A stretch of DNA of 64,000 bases, taken from assembly GCF_009863025.1 (NCBI RefSeq), contig NZ_WWIR01000680.1:1-64000 (forward strand), given 5' to 3'. Position 1 is the first letter of the stretch. Every line of letters begins with the position of its first letter. This document shows, in pieces, positions 7,519-15,543 of this stretch. This DNA is from Streptomyces sp. SID4985 (lineage in GTDB: Bacteria > Actinomycetota > Actinomycetes > Streptomycetales > Streptomycetaceae). A program made the position numbers and the translations under genes. The notes under the pieces were generated by a model. The model worked only from the letters and a program-made list of their open reading frames with translations. It made no database searches and had not been told where the DNA came from.

Positions 7519-8988
7519 TCAGCGGGAGGCGCTCTCCGCGACCGGCTTCTCCTCGACCGCCGCACTACGTCGAGCCGTGCCACCCGATCGCGACAGACCG
7601 ACGGCGAGGAGCAGGGCGACGGCGACGAGGCACGCGCCGATACGGAAGGCGAGCTGGTAACCGCCCGTGAGAGCCGAGGCGTTGCTCGCGCCGTCGTCCA
7701 ACAGGGCATCCGTGTGCGCGATGGCGAGCGTGCTGAGGGCCGCGAGGCCGAAGGCGCTGCCGATCTGCTGCATCGTGTTGAACATGCCGGAGGCGATCCC
7801 GGAGTCCTGGGGCGTGGCCGCCGACATGGCGAGCGTGGCCAGGGACGGCATCGCGAGGCCGAAGCCGATACCGAGGGGCAGCAGCGCGGGGAGGACGTCC
7901 ACGGCGTAGCTCCCGTCCACCGGTACGCGGCCGAGCGCGGCGAGACCTCCGGCGATGAGCGCGAGTCCGGGGAGGAGTACGAGACGGGGGCCGAAGCGCG
8001 CGATCAGCCGGGGCGCGAGGCCGAGGGACAGCGCGCCGATCGAGACGGAGACCGGGAAGATGCCGAGGCCGGTGCGCAGTTCGTCGAAGCCGAGCACCTT
8101 CTGCAGGTAGAGCACGCACAGGAACTGGAAGCTGAACATCCCGGCCACCATGAGGGCCTGGATGACCATCGCTCCCGAGACGTCACGCGAGCGGAACACC
8201 CGCAGCGGCAGGAGCGGGTGGGGTGCCTTCGCCTGGCGGGCGACGAAGGCCAGGAGCAGGGCGAGTGCGGCGGCGCCGAAGCTCAGGGTGTGGGCCGAGG
8301 TCCAGCCGTGGCCGGGGATCTCGACGATCGTGCAGACGCCGAGCATCAGCGCGGCGGTGACCAGGAGCGCGCCCGCGGCGTCGGTCCCCTTGCCGAGGCC
8401 GATTCCGGGCTCGGGTGCGAGCACACGTCCGGCCGCCAGCGCGGCCACGATGCCGATCGGGACGTTGACGAAGAAGATCCAGTGCCAGCCGACGGTCTGG
8501 GTCAGGGCGCCCCCGGCGAGGAGGCCCAGCGAGCCACCGGCGGACTGGACGAAGCTGTAGACGCCGATGGCCTTGGCCCGCTCCTTCGGCCGTGGGAACA
8601 GGGTCACGACCATGCCGAGCGTGACGGCGGAGGTCACCGCGCCGCCGATGCCCTGGACGAACCGGGCGGCGAACAGCGTCGCCGGGTCCTGGGCCAGACC
8701 GCACAGCAGCGAGGCGGCCGTGAAGACGCTCAGGCCGGTGACGAAGACGCGCTTGCGTCCGACGAGGTCGCCGAGCCGTCCGGAGAGCAGGAGCAGCCCG
8801 CCGAAGGGGACCAGGTAGGCGTTGACCACCCAGGCCAGGCCGGACGAGGAGTAGCCGAGGTCTTGCTGGATGGCGGGGAGTGCCACGCTCACGACGGTGC
8901 CGTCGAGGATGACCATCAGCTGTCCGGCGCAGAGCACGGCCAGGGCCGACCACTGTGATGTCCGTGCGGATGTGTGGGTTCGCCACAT
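7519..8988 (-). CDS. MFS drug-efflux transporter, EmrB/QacA (DHA2, 14-TM) family
   Basis: This 489-aa inner-membrane proton-driven exporter has the DHA2 signature LDGTVVSVALPAI in the first helix and motif A (GRLGDLVGRKR) after the second. The hydrophobicity pattern fits 14 membrane segments. The start at 8988 is chosen because GGAAGGAA sits just upstream; a longer form from 9030 would overlap the operator. It is divergent from an HxlR regulator gene with 81 bp between the starts, and that region holds a perfect GTTACAG-N10-CTGTAAC repeat. Repression by the HxlR protein is therefore likely. The substrate is unknown; DHA2 exporters often move lipophilic drugs or dyes. Confidence 0.9.
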   Translation of the reverse strand: MWRTHTSARTSQWSALAVLCAGQLMVILDGTVVSVALPAIQQDLGYSSSGLAWVVNAYLVPFGGLLLLSGRLGDLVGRKRVFVTGLSVFTAASLLCGLAQDPATLFAARFVQGIGGAVTSAVTLGMVVTLFPRPKERAKAIGVYSFVQSAGGSLGLLAGGALTQTVGWHWIFFVNVPIGIVAALAAGRVLAPEPGIGLGKGTDAAGALLVTAALMLGVCTIVEIPGHGWTSAHTLSFGAAALALLLAFVARQAKAPHPLLPLRVFRSRDVSGAMVIQALMVAGMFSFQFLCVLYLQKVLGFDELRTGLGIFPVSVSIGALSLGLAPRLIARFGPRLVLLPGLALIAGGLAALGRVPVDGSYAVDVLPALLPLGIGFGLAMPSLATLAMSAATPQDSGIASGMFNTMQQIGSAFGLAALSTLAIAHTDALLDDGASNASALTGGYQLAFRIGACLVAVALLLAVGLSRSGGTARRSAAVEEKPVAESASR

Positions 8989-9016
8989 GGGGGTTCCTTC
9001 CAATGGTGCACGTCTT

Positions 9017-9040
9017 GTTACAGCGGTCATCGTCTGTAAC
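9017..9040. promoter_or_regulatory. Inverted-repeat operator between hxlR-type and MFS genes
   Basis: GTTACAG (9017-9023) and CTGTAAC (9034-9040) are perfect inverted arms separated by 10 bp, a centre-to-centre spacing of 17 bp. The element sits between two divergent starts (8988 and 9070), the usual place for an HxlR dimer to bind and control both promoters. Binding is inferred. Confidence 0.65.
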
Positions 9041-9069
9041 CATGGCGCGCGGCGGAAGGAGGCACTTTC

Positions 9070-9447
9070 ATGTCACGCAGTCACACCGATGTGTCCGACC
9101 AGGTCAGCAACGAGGCGTGCCCGCTCACCGAGGTAATCGACCACGTCGCGGGCAAGTGGAGCATCGGCATCCTCGTCGCCGCCGCGCACGGGCCGGTCCG
9201 GTTCACGGAGCTGGAGCGCGCCATCGCGGGCATCAGCCGACGGATGCTCACCCTGAACCTGCGCAAGCTGGAACGCGACGGCCTCCTCGTCCGGACCGTC
9301 TACCCCACCGTGCCGCCGAAGGTGGAGTACACCCTCACCCCCATGGCCCGCGAACTCCACGCGACGCTCACCGGTCTCGTCGGCTGGGCGGAACGGCACC
9401 GGGCGGACATCACCGCCGCGCGGGCCGCGTACGACGCCGGTTCCTAG
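9070..9447 (+). CDS. HxlR-family winged-helix transcriptional regulator
   Basis: This 125-aa protein has the HxlR layout: an early conserved Cys (NEACPLTEV), then a winged helix-turn-helix with the typical KWSIGIL and RFTELERAI...ISRRMLT segments, and the wing VYPTVPPKVEY. HxlR proteins are dimeric repressors or activators that often sense reactive electrophiles or redox state through the N-terminal Cys. The ATG at 9070 follows GGAAGGAGG. It is divergent from the MFS exporter it presumably controls. The last codons overlap the first of three 26-bp tandem repeats. Confidence 0.92.
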   Translation: MSRSHTDVSDQVSNEACPLTEVIDHVAGKWSIGILVAAAHGPVRFTELERAIAGISRRMLTLNLRKLERDGLLVRTVYPTVPPKVEYTLTPMARELHATLTGLVGWAERHRADITAARAAYDAGS

Positions 9448-9505
9448 CCGGGCCGTACGACGCCGGATCCCAGCCGGGCCGTACGACGCCGGTTCCAGCC
9501 GGACC
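9429..9505. repeat. Three tandem copies of a 26-bp repeat
   Basis: The unit GTACGACGCCGGTTCC...AGCCGGGCC occurs at 9429-9454, 9455-9480 and 9481-9505, with single-base differences and a 1-nt shorter third copy. The first copy encodes the C-terminal Tyr-Asp-Ala-Gly-Ser and stop of the HxlR protein; the others are non-coding. This looks like slippage-driven duplication of a gene end. Confidence 0.85.
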
Positions 9506-9612
9506 GTCCCGCTCGGCGCGGGCATTCCCACCCCGAAGGCCGGGCCTTTGCGGCACGGAAGGCGGCCCCGGATACCGTGGCCCCTTCAGCGAACAGACCC
9601 GGGAGTATCCCC

Positions 9613-10014
9613 ATGCCCGTCCCCCTCGGCCAGGACCTGGTGGCGCTGCTGCGCCGCCCCAGCACCTGTTACATCGCCACCACGATGCCCGACGGCTCGC
9701 CCCAGCTCACCCAGACCTGGGTGGACACCGACGGCGAGTACGTCCTGATCAACAGCGTCGAGTCGCACCAGAAGACCCGCAACATCGAGCGCGACCCCCG
9801 GGTGGCCGTCGCGGTCTCCGACCCCTCGGACCCGTCCAGCTACGTCCAGATCCGCGGCCGGGTCGTGAAGGTGACCAAGGAGGGCGCGGTCGACCACATC
9901 GAGGCGCTGTCCCAGAAGTACCTCGGCGGCCCGTACCCGTGGTTCGGCGGCCGCGACCAGGTCCGGGTGATCTACGTGATCCAGCCGGAGCGGATCAGCA
10001 GCCCGCGCGGCTGA
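9613..10014 (+). CDS. PPOX-class flavin/F420-dependent oxidoreductase
   Basis: This 133-aa small split-beta-barrel protein of the pyridoxamine-phosphate-oxidase fold resembles the actinobacterial F420-binding group. Features include an N-terminal helix with Leu-Leu-Arg-Arg-Pro, the strand segment CYIATTMPDGSPQLTQTWVD, a Lys-Thr-Arg-Asn-Ile motif that contacts the cofactor phosphate, and VQIRGRVVKV. The expected reaction is F420H2-dependent reduction of an unknown substrate. The ATG at 9613 follows GGGAG. It stands alone and is followed by a good hairpin. Confidence 0.85.
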   Translation: MPVPLGQDLVALLRRPSTCYIATTMPDGSPQLTQTWVDTDGEYVLINSVESHQKTRNIERDPRVAVAVSDPSDPSSYVQIRGRVVKVTKEGAVDHIEALSQKYLGGPYPWFGGRDQVRVIYVIQPERISSPRG

Positions 10015-10025
10015 CACCACTGGGC

Positions 10026-10053
10026 CCCGCAGCCTGCCGCACGAGGCTGCGGG
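10026..10053 (+). terminator. Hairpin terminator after the PPOX gene
   Basis: CCCGCAGCCT and AGGCTGCGGG form a perfect 10-bp stem with an 8-nt loop, 12 bases after the PPOX stop codon. There is no U-tract, which is common for Streptomyces terminators. Confidence 0.65.
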
Positions 10054-10129
10054 ACGCCCGGCTCGCTGCGGGACGCTCGGCTCAGAGTCTGCTCAAGTCG
10101 CTTGGCCCCCGGCCCGGTTGCCCAGCACC

Positions 10130-10483
10130 ATGATCCGTATGACGGGAATCAAGCACCTCAAGTACCTCACCGGCAAAGGTGAGTTCGCCCTGATGGTCCG
10201 GGACACGGACCTGGTGTCGGCGGCACTCCGGCAGGCGCTCGCCGACGCCGGTCCCAACGAACGACCGGGCCTGGAGCGGGCGTTGGAGGTCCTCGCGACG
10301 GTCGAGACCGCCGACGACGACCAGCTGTGCGCCCGCTGGTACCGGGACCGGCTGGCGGCCACCGGATTCACGGGAGACATCGGCTCGGTCTCGGCACTGA
10401 AGGCGCTGCGCCAGTCGGAGCGGGGTCTGAGTCTGCTGACCGCGGTACAGCTGCAGAAGGCGGCCGTGGCTCACCCCGAGTGA
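10130..10483 (+). CDS. Hypothetical small protein
   Basis: This 117-aa soluble protein is not recognised. It is mixed helical (GIKHLKYLTGKGEFALMVRD, then an Ala/Leu-rich region), with a single Cys in a Cys-Ala-Arg-Trp-Tyr segment. Three possible starts lie close together (TTG 10118, ATG 10130, ATG 10139) and none has a clear ribosome site. Coding bias supports this frame. The roadblock gene follows 200 bp downstream, but nothing links the two. Confidence 0.55.
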   Translation: MIRMTGIKHLKYLTGKGEFALMVRDTDLVSAALRQALADAGPNERPGLERALEVLATVETADDDQLCARWYRDRLAATGFTGDIGSVSALKALRQSERGLSLLTAVQLQKAAVAHPE

Positions 10484-10512
10484 CCGTCGAGTCTCCGCCA
10501 CACGTTCAACAT

Positions 10513-10525
10513 CTGTCACTGACAG
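10513..10525. promoter_or_regulatory. 13-bp palindrome upstream of the roadblock gene
   Basis: CTGTCA-C-TGACAG is a perfect palindrome in the 202-bp intergenic region before 10686. It could be an operator; the regulator is unknown. Confidence 0.35.
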
Positions 10526-10685
10526 CTCGATTGCGGTCGATGAGCGATCGACATTCGACTTCTCTCGGTCAACAACTCTCACTCCCGAAGACCTTCGTAC
10601 CGGCGCCGGTGCGGCTCGCCTAGCGTGCGGGCACCGGGCGGATCAAGTCGCGCCGGTTCGGACGACGTTCAAGGGGAGGATCACC

Positions 10686-11060
10686 ATGGCGAGTGTGGAA
10701 GTTTCGCTCAAGGAGATGATGGCCGGGGTCGAGGGTGCCATGGGAGCGGCGGTGGTCGACTACACCAGCGGCATGGCCCTGGGCACGCTGGGCGGGGGCA
10801 AGGATCTGGACCTGAACATCGCGGCGGCGGGGAACACGGACGTGATCCGCGCCAAGGTCCGCACGATGGAGGAGCTGGGCCTCAAGAGCCAGATCGAGGA
10901 CGTGCTGATCACGCTCGGTGCGCAGTACCACCTGATGCGGCTGGTCACCGGGCGCAACGGCAACGGGCTCTTCCTCTACCTGGTGCTGGACAAGTCGCGT
11001 TCCAATCTCGCGATGGCCCGCCACCAGCTCAAGCGCGTCGAAGAGCAGCTTGAGGTCTGA
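10686..11060 (+). CDS. Roadblock/LC7-like domain protein
   Basis: This 124-aa protein covers one roadblock/LC7 fold: an N-terminal helix (SLKEMMAGVEGAMGAAVVDY), a Ser-Gly-Met strand, a second helix (DVIRAKVRTMEEL) and terminal strands LYLVLDKSRSNLAMARHQL. In Streptomyces such proteins regulate small Ras-like GTPases, usually inside conservon clusters with a kinase, DUF742 and GTPase genes. Here it stands alone. GGGGAGGA precedes the ATG. The partner GTPase is not in this window. Confidence 0.78.
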   Translation: MASVEVSLKEMMAGVEGAMGAAVVDYTSGMALGTLGGGKDLDLNIAAAGNTDVIRAKVRTMEELGLKSQIEDVLITLGAQYHLMRLVTGRNGNGLFLYLVLDKSRSNLAMARHQLKRVEEQLEV

Positions 11061-11098
11061 CGCCTTCTCAGGTGCCGGGCCGACGCATGCCCATGATG

Positions 11099-11112
11099 TG
11101 AAGACTTCTTCA
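11099..11112. promoter_or_regulatory. Inverted repeat upstream of the ArsR-type gene
   Basis: TGAAGA-CT-TCTTCA is a perfect 6-bp inverted repeat. It lies 150 bp before the ArsR-family start and 38 bp after the roadblock stop. It is a candidate operator, not a proven one. Confidence 0.35.
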
Positions 11113-11264
11113 AGTCGCGACATCAGCATGATCCCAACTCGCGGTTGCGCGCGGCCCGGGACGAGAAGGATCGCCCGTACAGGGCGTATGGCACGCGGCG
11201 GCGCCCTCGGGCCGCCGCCGCGTCCTGGACCGACCGTCCCCGACGCGGCAGGGAGCGAGCCCCG

Positions 11265-11639
11265 ATGCAAGTCCCCCTCTATCAGGCCAAGGCGGAGTTC
11301 TTCCGGATGCTCGGGCACCCCGTGCGCATCAGGGTCCTCGAACTGCTCCAGCACGGCCCCGTGCCGGTGCGGGACCTGCTGGCGGACATAGAGATCGAGC
11401 CGTCCAGCCTCTCCCAACAGCTGGGTGTGCTGCGGCGGTCCGGGATCGTCGTGTCCATCCGCGAGGGATCGACGGTGAGTTACGCGCTCGCCGGTGGCGA
11501 TGTGGCCGAACTGCTGCGCGCGGCCCGCCGCATCCTCACCGAACTCCTGGCCGGACAGAACGAACTCCTCGCGGAGCTGCGGCAGTCGGACGAGGCCGCC
11601 GCCGACCGGCCCGCGATGTCCTCGCGCACCGCGCACTAG
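11265..11639 (+). CDS. ArsR/SmtB-family winged-helix regulator
   Basis: This 124-aa protein has the classic ArsR fold: a Met-Leu-Gly-His-Pro-Val-Arg motif, then helix-turn-helix with PSSLSQQLGVLRRSGIV and wing IREGSTVSYAL. The ArsR metal-site motif ELCVCDL is replaced by VRDLLADIE, so a metal-sensing role by that site is unlikely. A longer upstream extension is in frame, but the ATG at 11265 matches family length. It ends 54 bp before an iron box and the remains of siderophore genes; whether it ever controlled them is unknown. Confidence 0.85.
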   Translation: MQVPLYQAKAEFFRMLGHPVRIRVLELLQHGPVPVRDLLADIEIEPSSLSQQLGVLRRSGIVVSIREGSTVSYALAGGDVAELLRAARRILTELLAGQNELLAELRQSDEAAADRPAMSSRTAH

Positions 11640-11692
11640 CCCCGGCCCGGCGCCCACCACCCTGCCGAAAGCATTGACGCGACCACTCTTAC

Positions 11693-11711
11693 TTAGAGTA
11701 GCCTTGCCTAA
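11693..11711. promoter_or_regulatory. Iron box (DmdR1/IdeR-type operator)
   Basis: TTAGAGTAGCCTTGCCTAA, read on the reverse strand as TTAGGCAAGGCTACTCTAA, matches 15 of 19 positions of the DtxR/IdeR consensus TTAGGTTAGGCTAACCTAA. TTGACG at 11674-11679 could be a -35 element. The site lies 23 bp before the remnant of a siderophore-type ABC transporter, the expected position for iron repression. Confidence 0.75.
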
Positions 11712-11734
11712 GTTGACCGGTTCCGGAGGGTGGG

Positions 11735-12918
11735 CTGGCGGGAACAGGCAAGCCGTCGGGGCGGGACGTCCTGACACACGCCGTCCGGAGCCAGGGGCGC
11801 CGCCTCACTCTCGCCGTCCTGCTCGGCGCGGGCCATCAGCTGGGCGAAGTGGCGGCGCCGGTGCTCATCGGTGTCGTCGTGGACCGCGCCGTGGCCCGGT
11901 CGGACGAGCGCCTGCTGCTCCTCTGGCTCGGCGTCCTCGCCGTGGTCTACGTGGCCCTGTCCTGGAGTTTCCGGCTGGGCGCCCGCGCCGGTGAACGTGC
12001 CGCCGAGGAGGCCGCGCACGATCTCCGGGTGGCCCTCGTACGCCGGGTCCTGGACTCCCGGGGCGGAGCGGAGACGGGACGGCTGCCCGGCGAGCTGGTC
12101 AGCATCGCCACCGAGGACGCCAAGCGGGTCGGTGCGGTCAACATGGCGATGATGAGCGGGATTTGGGCCTTCGTCGGAGTGACGGCGGGCGCGGTGGCGC
12201 TGCTGTTCGTGTCCGTGCCGAGTCCTGGCAGACCGGCCTCGTCCTCACCCTCACCGGTGTCTTCATCGCGCTCATCGCCCTGGCGGGCGGCCGACTGGCC
12301 CTGAGCGGCGCCATCTCACTGGGCCAGTTGGTCTCCGCCGTGGGTCTGGCCCTCTTTCTTCTGGAGCCACTTGAGGTGTTCGCCTGGGTCAACGCCGAAC
12401 TCGCCCAGGGCCGCGCCTCCGCCAACCGCGTCGCCGGCGTCCTCGCGGCCGAGCCCGACGTGCCCTCGGGTGACGCCGCCCTGCCGCGCCCACTGCGCGG
12501 CGGCCTCCGGCTGCGGGACGTACGGCTCAGCAGTCTCGCCGGGATGGACCTCGACCTGCGCCCCGGCGAACTGACCGGCGTCGCCGTCACGGACCCCGCC
12601 GACGCCCAGGCCCTGCTCCACTGCCTCGCCCGCGAAACCGACCCCGAGTCGGGCACTGTCGAGCTGGACGGCGTACCGCCCACCTCCCTGGACCCGGCGC
12701 TGCTGCGCACGGCGGTGCTGGTCGCGGCCCACGACGCGGCCCTGTTCGAGGGCACGTTGGCGGAGAACCTGGGCTCCTGGGCGGACGCCGACCAGAGCGA
12801 CTCGGAACACCACACCACCCGCGTCCCCACCGCCTCCCGCGCCGACGAAGTCATCCGCTCCCTCCCCCACGGCCCCGCCACCCTCGTCGGCGAAGGCGGC
12901 CGCTCCCTCTCCGGCGGC
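11735..12918 (+). pseudogene. Remnant of a siderophore-type ABC exporter (TM domain plus partial ATPase)
   Basis: A GGAGG site and a CTG codon at 11735 lead into an ABC-exporter membrane domain (LLGAGHQLGEVAAPVLIG, ARAGERAAEEAAHDLRVAL). Near 12220 the reading frame changes, and about 80 expected residues are missing before the last membrane segments (GVFIALIALAGGRLALSG, QLVSAVGLALFLL). An ATPase domain of the degenerate-Walker-A subtype follows (VAVTDPADAQALLHCL), ending at the ABC signature LSGG. From there it runs without a stop into a piece of a second transporter. Intact relatives are fused half-transporters of about 600 residues in Streptomyces siderophore clusters. This copy cannot be functional. 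Confidence 0.8.
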
Positions 12919-13179
12919 GCGCTGGTCACCCAGGAGGTGCACGTCTTCGCCGGGCCGCTCGCGGACGACCTGCGCCTGGCCCGCCCGGACGCGACCGACG
13001 GGGAGCTTCTTGAGGCACTGGCCGCCGTGGGCACGCTGGACCGGGCCGAGGCGCTGCCGGAGGGGCTCGCCACGGTGGTGGGCGACGGCGGGCACCGGCT
13101 GACCCCCGACCGCGCCCAGCAACTGGCGTTGGCCCGCCTGTGGTTGGCCGATCCACCGGTCGCCGTGCCGGACGAGGCG
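12919..13179 (+). pseudogene. Fragment of a second ABC-exporter ATPase domain
   Basis: Directly after the LSGG of the first transporter, in the same open frame, comes a stretch typical of the Q-loop-to-Walker-B part of another ATPase: ALVTQEVHVFAGPLADDLRL, then GEGGHRLT-like GDGGHRLTPDRAQQLALAR and LADPPVAVPDEA (Walker B). Its membrane domain and Walker A are absent. The join is best explained by a deletion between two adjacent ABC genes at their LSGG/Q-loop regions. The sequence ends mid-motif at 13179, where a third gene begins. Confidence 0.75.
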
Positions 13180-13476
13180 AAGCAGCTGGTCAAGGGCGTG
13201 CAGGACAAGTTCAGCGCGGCCAAGAAGGCGCACCCGGACTTCGCCGGGAAGACGGCCGTCATGGCGACTCCGTACCAGGGCGTCTTCGTCTTCGGCAGCC
13301 AGGACCCGCGCTCCCGCCTCCTCGCGGACCTCGGCTTCTCGCTGCCGAAGGACCTGGACAAGCTGATCGGCGACCAGTTCGGCGCGAACATCAGCAAGGA
13401 GCGGTACGACCTGCTCGACCAGGACGTGGCGGTGTGGATCGCGCTCCTGAAGTCGGAACAGCTCACCATTATTTGA
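13180..13476 (+). pseudogene. Fragment of a FecB/FepB-type siderophore-binding lipoprotein
   Basis: The same open frame continues with about 90 residues that look like the middle of an iron-siderophore substrate-binding protein: VKGVQDKFSAAKKAHPDFAG, VFVFGSQDPRSRLLADLGF and a DLLDQDVAVWI segment. The signal peptide, the lipobox, the first lobe and the C-terminus are missing. The last residues (ALLKSEQLTII) appear to be random sequence up to a TGA. This makes three gene fragments fused in one 437-codon frame. Confidence 0.75.
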
Positions 13477-13490
13477 CCGATCGTTCTAGA
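13472..13490. promoter_or_regulatory. Operator-like element upstream of the TetR gene
   Basis: TTTGACCGATCGTTCTAGA lies 19-37 bp before the TetR start. The core TTTGACYGATCG-TTC recurs in inverted orientation at 14141-14157, before the MFS gene. This suggests the TetR protein binds both its own promoter and that of the exporter. Confidence 0.5.
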
Positions 13491-13508
13491 TATGGTTCTG
13501 TCTTCGAC

Positions 13509-14093
13509 ATGGCCAGAACCAAGGAATTCGATCCGGACGCCGCGCTGCAGTCGGCCCTTGAGCTGTTCTGGCAGCGCGGCTACGAAGCGACGTCGCTGAC
13601 GGATCTGGTCGAGCACCTCGGCATCGGCCGCGCCAGCATCTACGCGACCTTCGGCAGCAAGCACGAGCTGTATCTGAAGGCCATGGACCGGTACGCCGAG
13701 ACGCGCGACCCGGTTCTCCTCACCGAACTGTCCCAGCCGGGCCCCGCGCTGCCCGCGGTGCGGGCGGTGGTACGCCGGTTCGCCGCGGAGGCCACCGCCC
13801 CCGAGGGCCGACTGAACGGCTGTTTCGTCACCAACACCGCGGCCGAGCTGGCCCCCCACGACCCCGCGGCGGCCCGCCGGGTCGAGATCAGCTGGGAGCA
13901 CGTCGAGACCCTGCTGCACTCCGCGCTCGTACGGGCGCGGGCCCAGGGCGAGCTGTCCGAGGACCGCGACCCGCGCGCCCTGGCCCGCATGCTGCTCGTC
14001 CTGCTCCAGGGGGTACGGATCGTCGGCAAGGCGTCGGACGATCCCGCCCGGGTGCGGGACGCGGCCGAGCAGGCCCTGGCCCTGCTGGACTGA
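13509..14093 (+). CDS. TetR/AcrR-family transcriptional regulator
   Basis: This 194-aa protein has an N-terminal TetR helix-turn-helix (ALELFWQRGYEATSLTDLVE then GRASIYATFGSKHELYLKAM) and an all-helical ligand domain with Cys in LNGCFVTNTAAEL, typical of the NemR/YcdC-like subgroup. The ATG at 13509 fits the family. It precedes an MFS exporter and an SDR enzyme on the same strand, with matching operator-like elements at both promoters. It is likely the local repressor, released by the exporter substrate or a metabolite. Confidence 0.92.
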   Translation: MARTKEFDPDAALQSALELFWQRGYEATSLTDLVEHLGIGRASIYATFGSKHELYLKAMDRYAETRDPVLLTELSQPGPALPAVRAVVRRFAAEATAPEGRLNGCFVTNTAAELAPHDPAAARRVEISWEHVETLLHSALVRARAQGELSEDRDPRALARMLLVLLQGVRIVGKASDDPARVRDAAEQALALLD

Positions 14094-14140
14094 CGCGCAT
14101 CCGTCGAACCCACCGGGCGCCCTGCCGCATGCCCGAATAA

Positions 14141-14157
14141 TGAACCGATCAGTCAAA
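14141..14157. promoter_or_regulatory. Operator-like element upstream of the MFS gene
   Basis: TGAACCGATCAGTCAAA is the inverted counterpart of TTTGACCGATCGTTC at 13472. It lies 16 bp before the MFS start, overlapping the expected promoter or leader. Confidence 0.5.
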
Positions 14158-14172
14158 TATCAAGGGGATGGC

Positions 14173-15519
14173 ATGACCGCCACGGGCACCGCCGGCGTCG
14201 CCACTGTGCGGCAACGATGTGCCTTCGTCCTCCTTGGTGGCGTCCAGGCCACTCTGATTTTCACGCTCGCCGCTCTCGCCATACCGCTGCCCCTCATCGG
14301 GCGCGAGTTCGGCCTGGACCGCGCCCACTTGATCCTGCTCAGCGCTGCCTACGGGCTGACCTTCGCCGGGCTGCTGCTCTTCGGCGGACGCCTCGCGGAC
14401 CGCTGTGGCGGGCGGCGTGCCTTCACCGCGGGTCTGGTTCTCTTCGCCGCCGCCTCCGCGGCCGCCCCGCTCGCCCACGGCATGGCGACACTGCTCGTAG
14501 CGCGCTTCGCGCAGGGGGCGGGGGCGGCGCTGATCGCGCCCGCTGCCATGGCGGTGCTGCGCGCCGTCTTCCCCTCCCCCACCATGTACGGCAGGGAGAT
14601 GGCCACCTGGGGCGGGCTCTCGGTACTCGGCGCGACCGCGGGCAATCTGCTCTCCGGCGTCATCTCGGCACTGTTGTCCTGGCGTTGGACCTTTGCCGTA
14701 CCGCTCGTGGTGGCCCTCGCGGCCCTCGCCCTCGCACCCCGGCTGCTGCCGGACACCACACCGAGCCGGAGCAGGACGCTCGACCTGCCGGGTGCTCTGC
14801 TCGCCACCGCCGGGATCACCCTCGCCAGTTACGGGTTCATCGTCACCGACACCCGCCCCTGGTCGTCGGCCGGTGTGCTCGCGCCACTGCTCAGCGGGGC
14901 CGCGCTGCTGGCCGCGTTCTGGTACGCCGAGCGCCACGCTCCCGACCCGTTGCTGCCGCCCGGCTTCCTACTCGACCGGCAGCGGGCCGTCGCTCTCGCG
15001 GCCATCGCACTGAGCGCCTGCGGAACCGCGATGACCTTCGTGCTCCTCTCGCTCCAACTCCAGCAAACGCGCGACTGGTCACAGCTGCGGACCTCGGCGG
15101 CGTTCGTACCGTTCGCCGTCGTGCTGATGGCCTCCAGCCGGGCAGCGGGACCGCTCATCGGCCGGTACGGGGCCCGAACCGTCACCGCCGCCGGGCTCGG
15201 TACCGGCGCGGCCGGGCTCACCGTCCTCGCGCTCACCGGGATCGACGCACATATCCCCTACGGGTACGGCCTGTTGCCAGGCCTCGTGCTGCTGCCGGCC
15301 GGTGCGGCGGCCTCCTTCGCGGGAGCCACCGTGCTCGCCACCGAAGGCGTACCGCAGCCGCAGACCGGGCTGGCGGGCGGCGTGCTGAACACCGCGATGG
15401 AATTCGGCCCGACCCTCCTGCTCGCGGTCCTGCTCGCACTCGGCGGCGACGCCTCGTCCCTGGCCGCGACAGGGGCCGCTCTCGGCGCCGTCGCCCTTCT
15501 GAACCACCGCACCAGGTAA
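14173..15519 (+). CDS. MFS transporter, DHA2-like
   Basis: This 448-aa inner-membrane protein has motif A after the second helix (GGRLADRCGGRR) and a repeated hydrophobic pattern compatible with 12-14 membrane segments. It ends in short basic residues (NHRTR). The ATG at 14173 follows AAGGGG; an in-frame ATG at 14140 would start inside the operator. It sits between the TetR gene and an SDR gene (24 bp gap), and the three look like one detoxification or export unit. The substrate is unknown. Confidence 0.88.
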   Translation: MTATGTAGVATVRQRCAFVLLGGVQATLIFTLAALAIPLPLIGREFGLDRAHLILLSAAYGLTFAGLLLFGGRLADRCGGRRAFTAGLVLFAAASAAAPLAHGMATLLVARFAQGAGAALIAPAAMAVLRAVFPSPTMYGREMATWGGLSVLGATAGNLLSGVISALLSWRWTFAVPLVVALAALALAPRLLPDTTPSRSRTLDLPGALLATAGITLASYGFIVTDTRPWSSAGVLAPLLSGAALLAAFWYAERHAPDPLLPPGFLLDRQRAVALAAIALSACGTAMTFVLLSLQLQQTRDWSQLRTSAAFVPFAVVLMASSRAAGPLIGRYGARTVTAAGLGTGAAGLTVLALTGIDAHIPYGYGLLPGLVLLPAGAAASFAGATVLATEGVPQPQTGLAGGVLNTAMEFGPTLLLAVLLALGGDASSLAATGAALGAVALLNHRTR

Positions 15520-15543
15520 TCCGTCACTCAAGGGAGCCACCGC

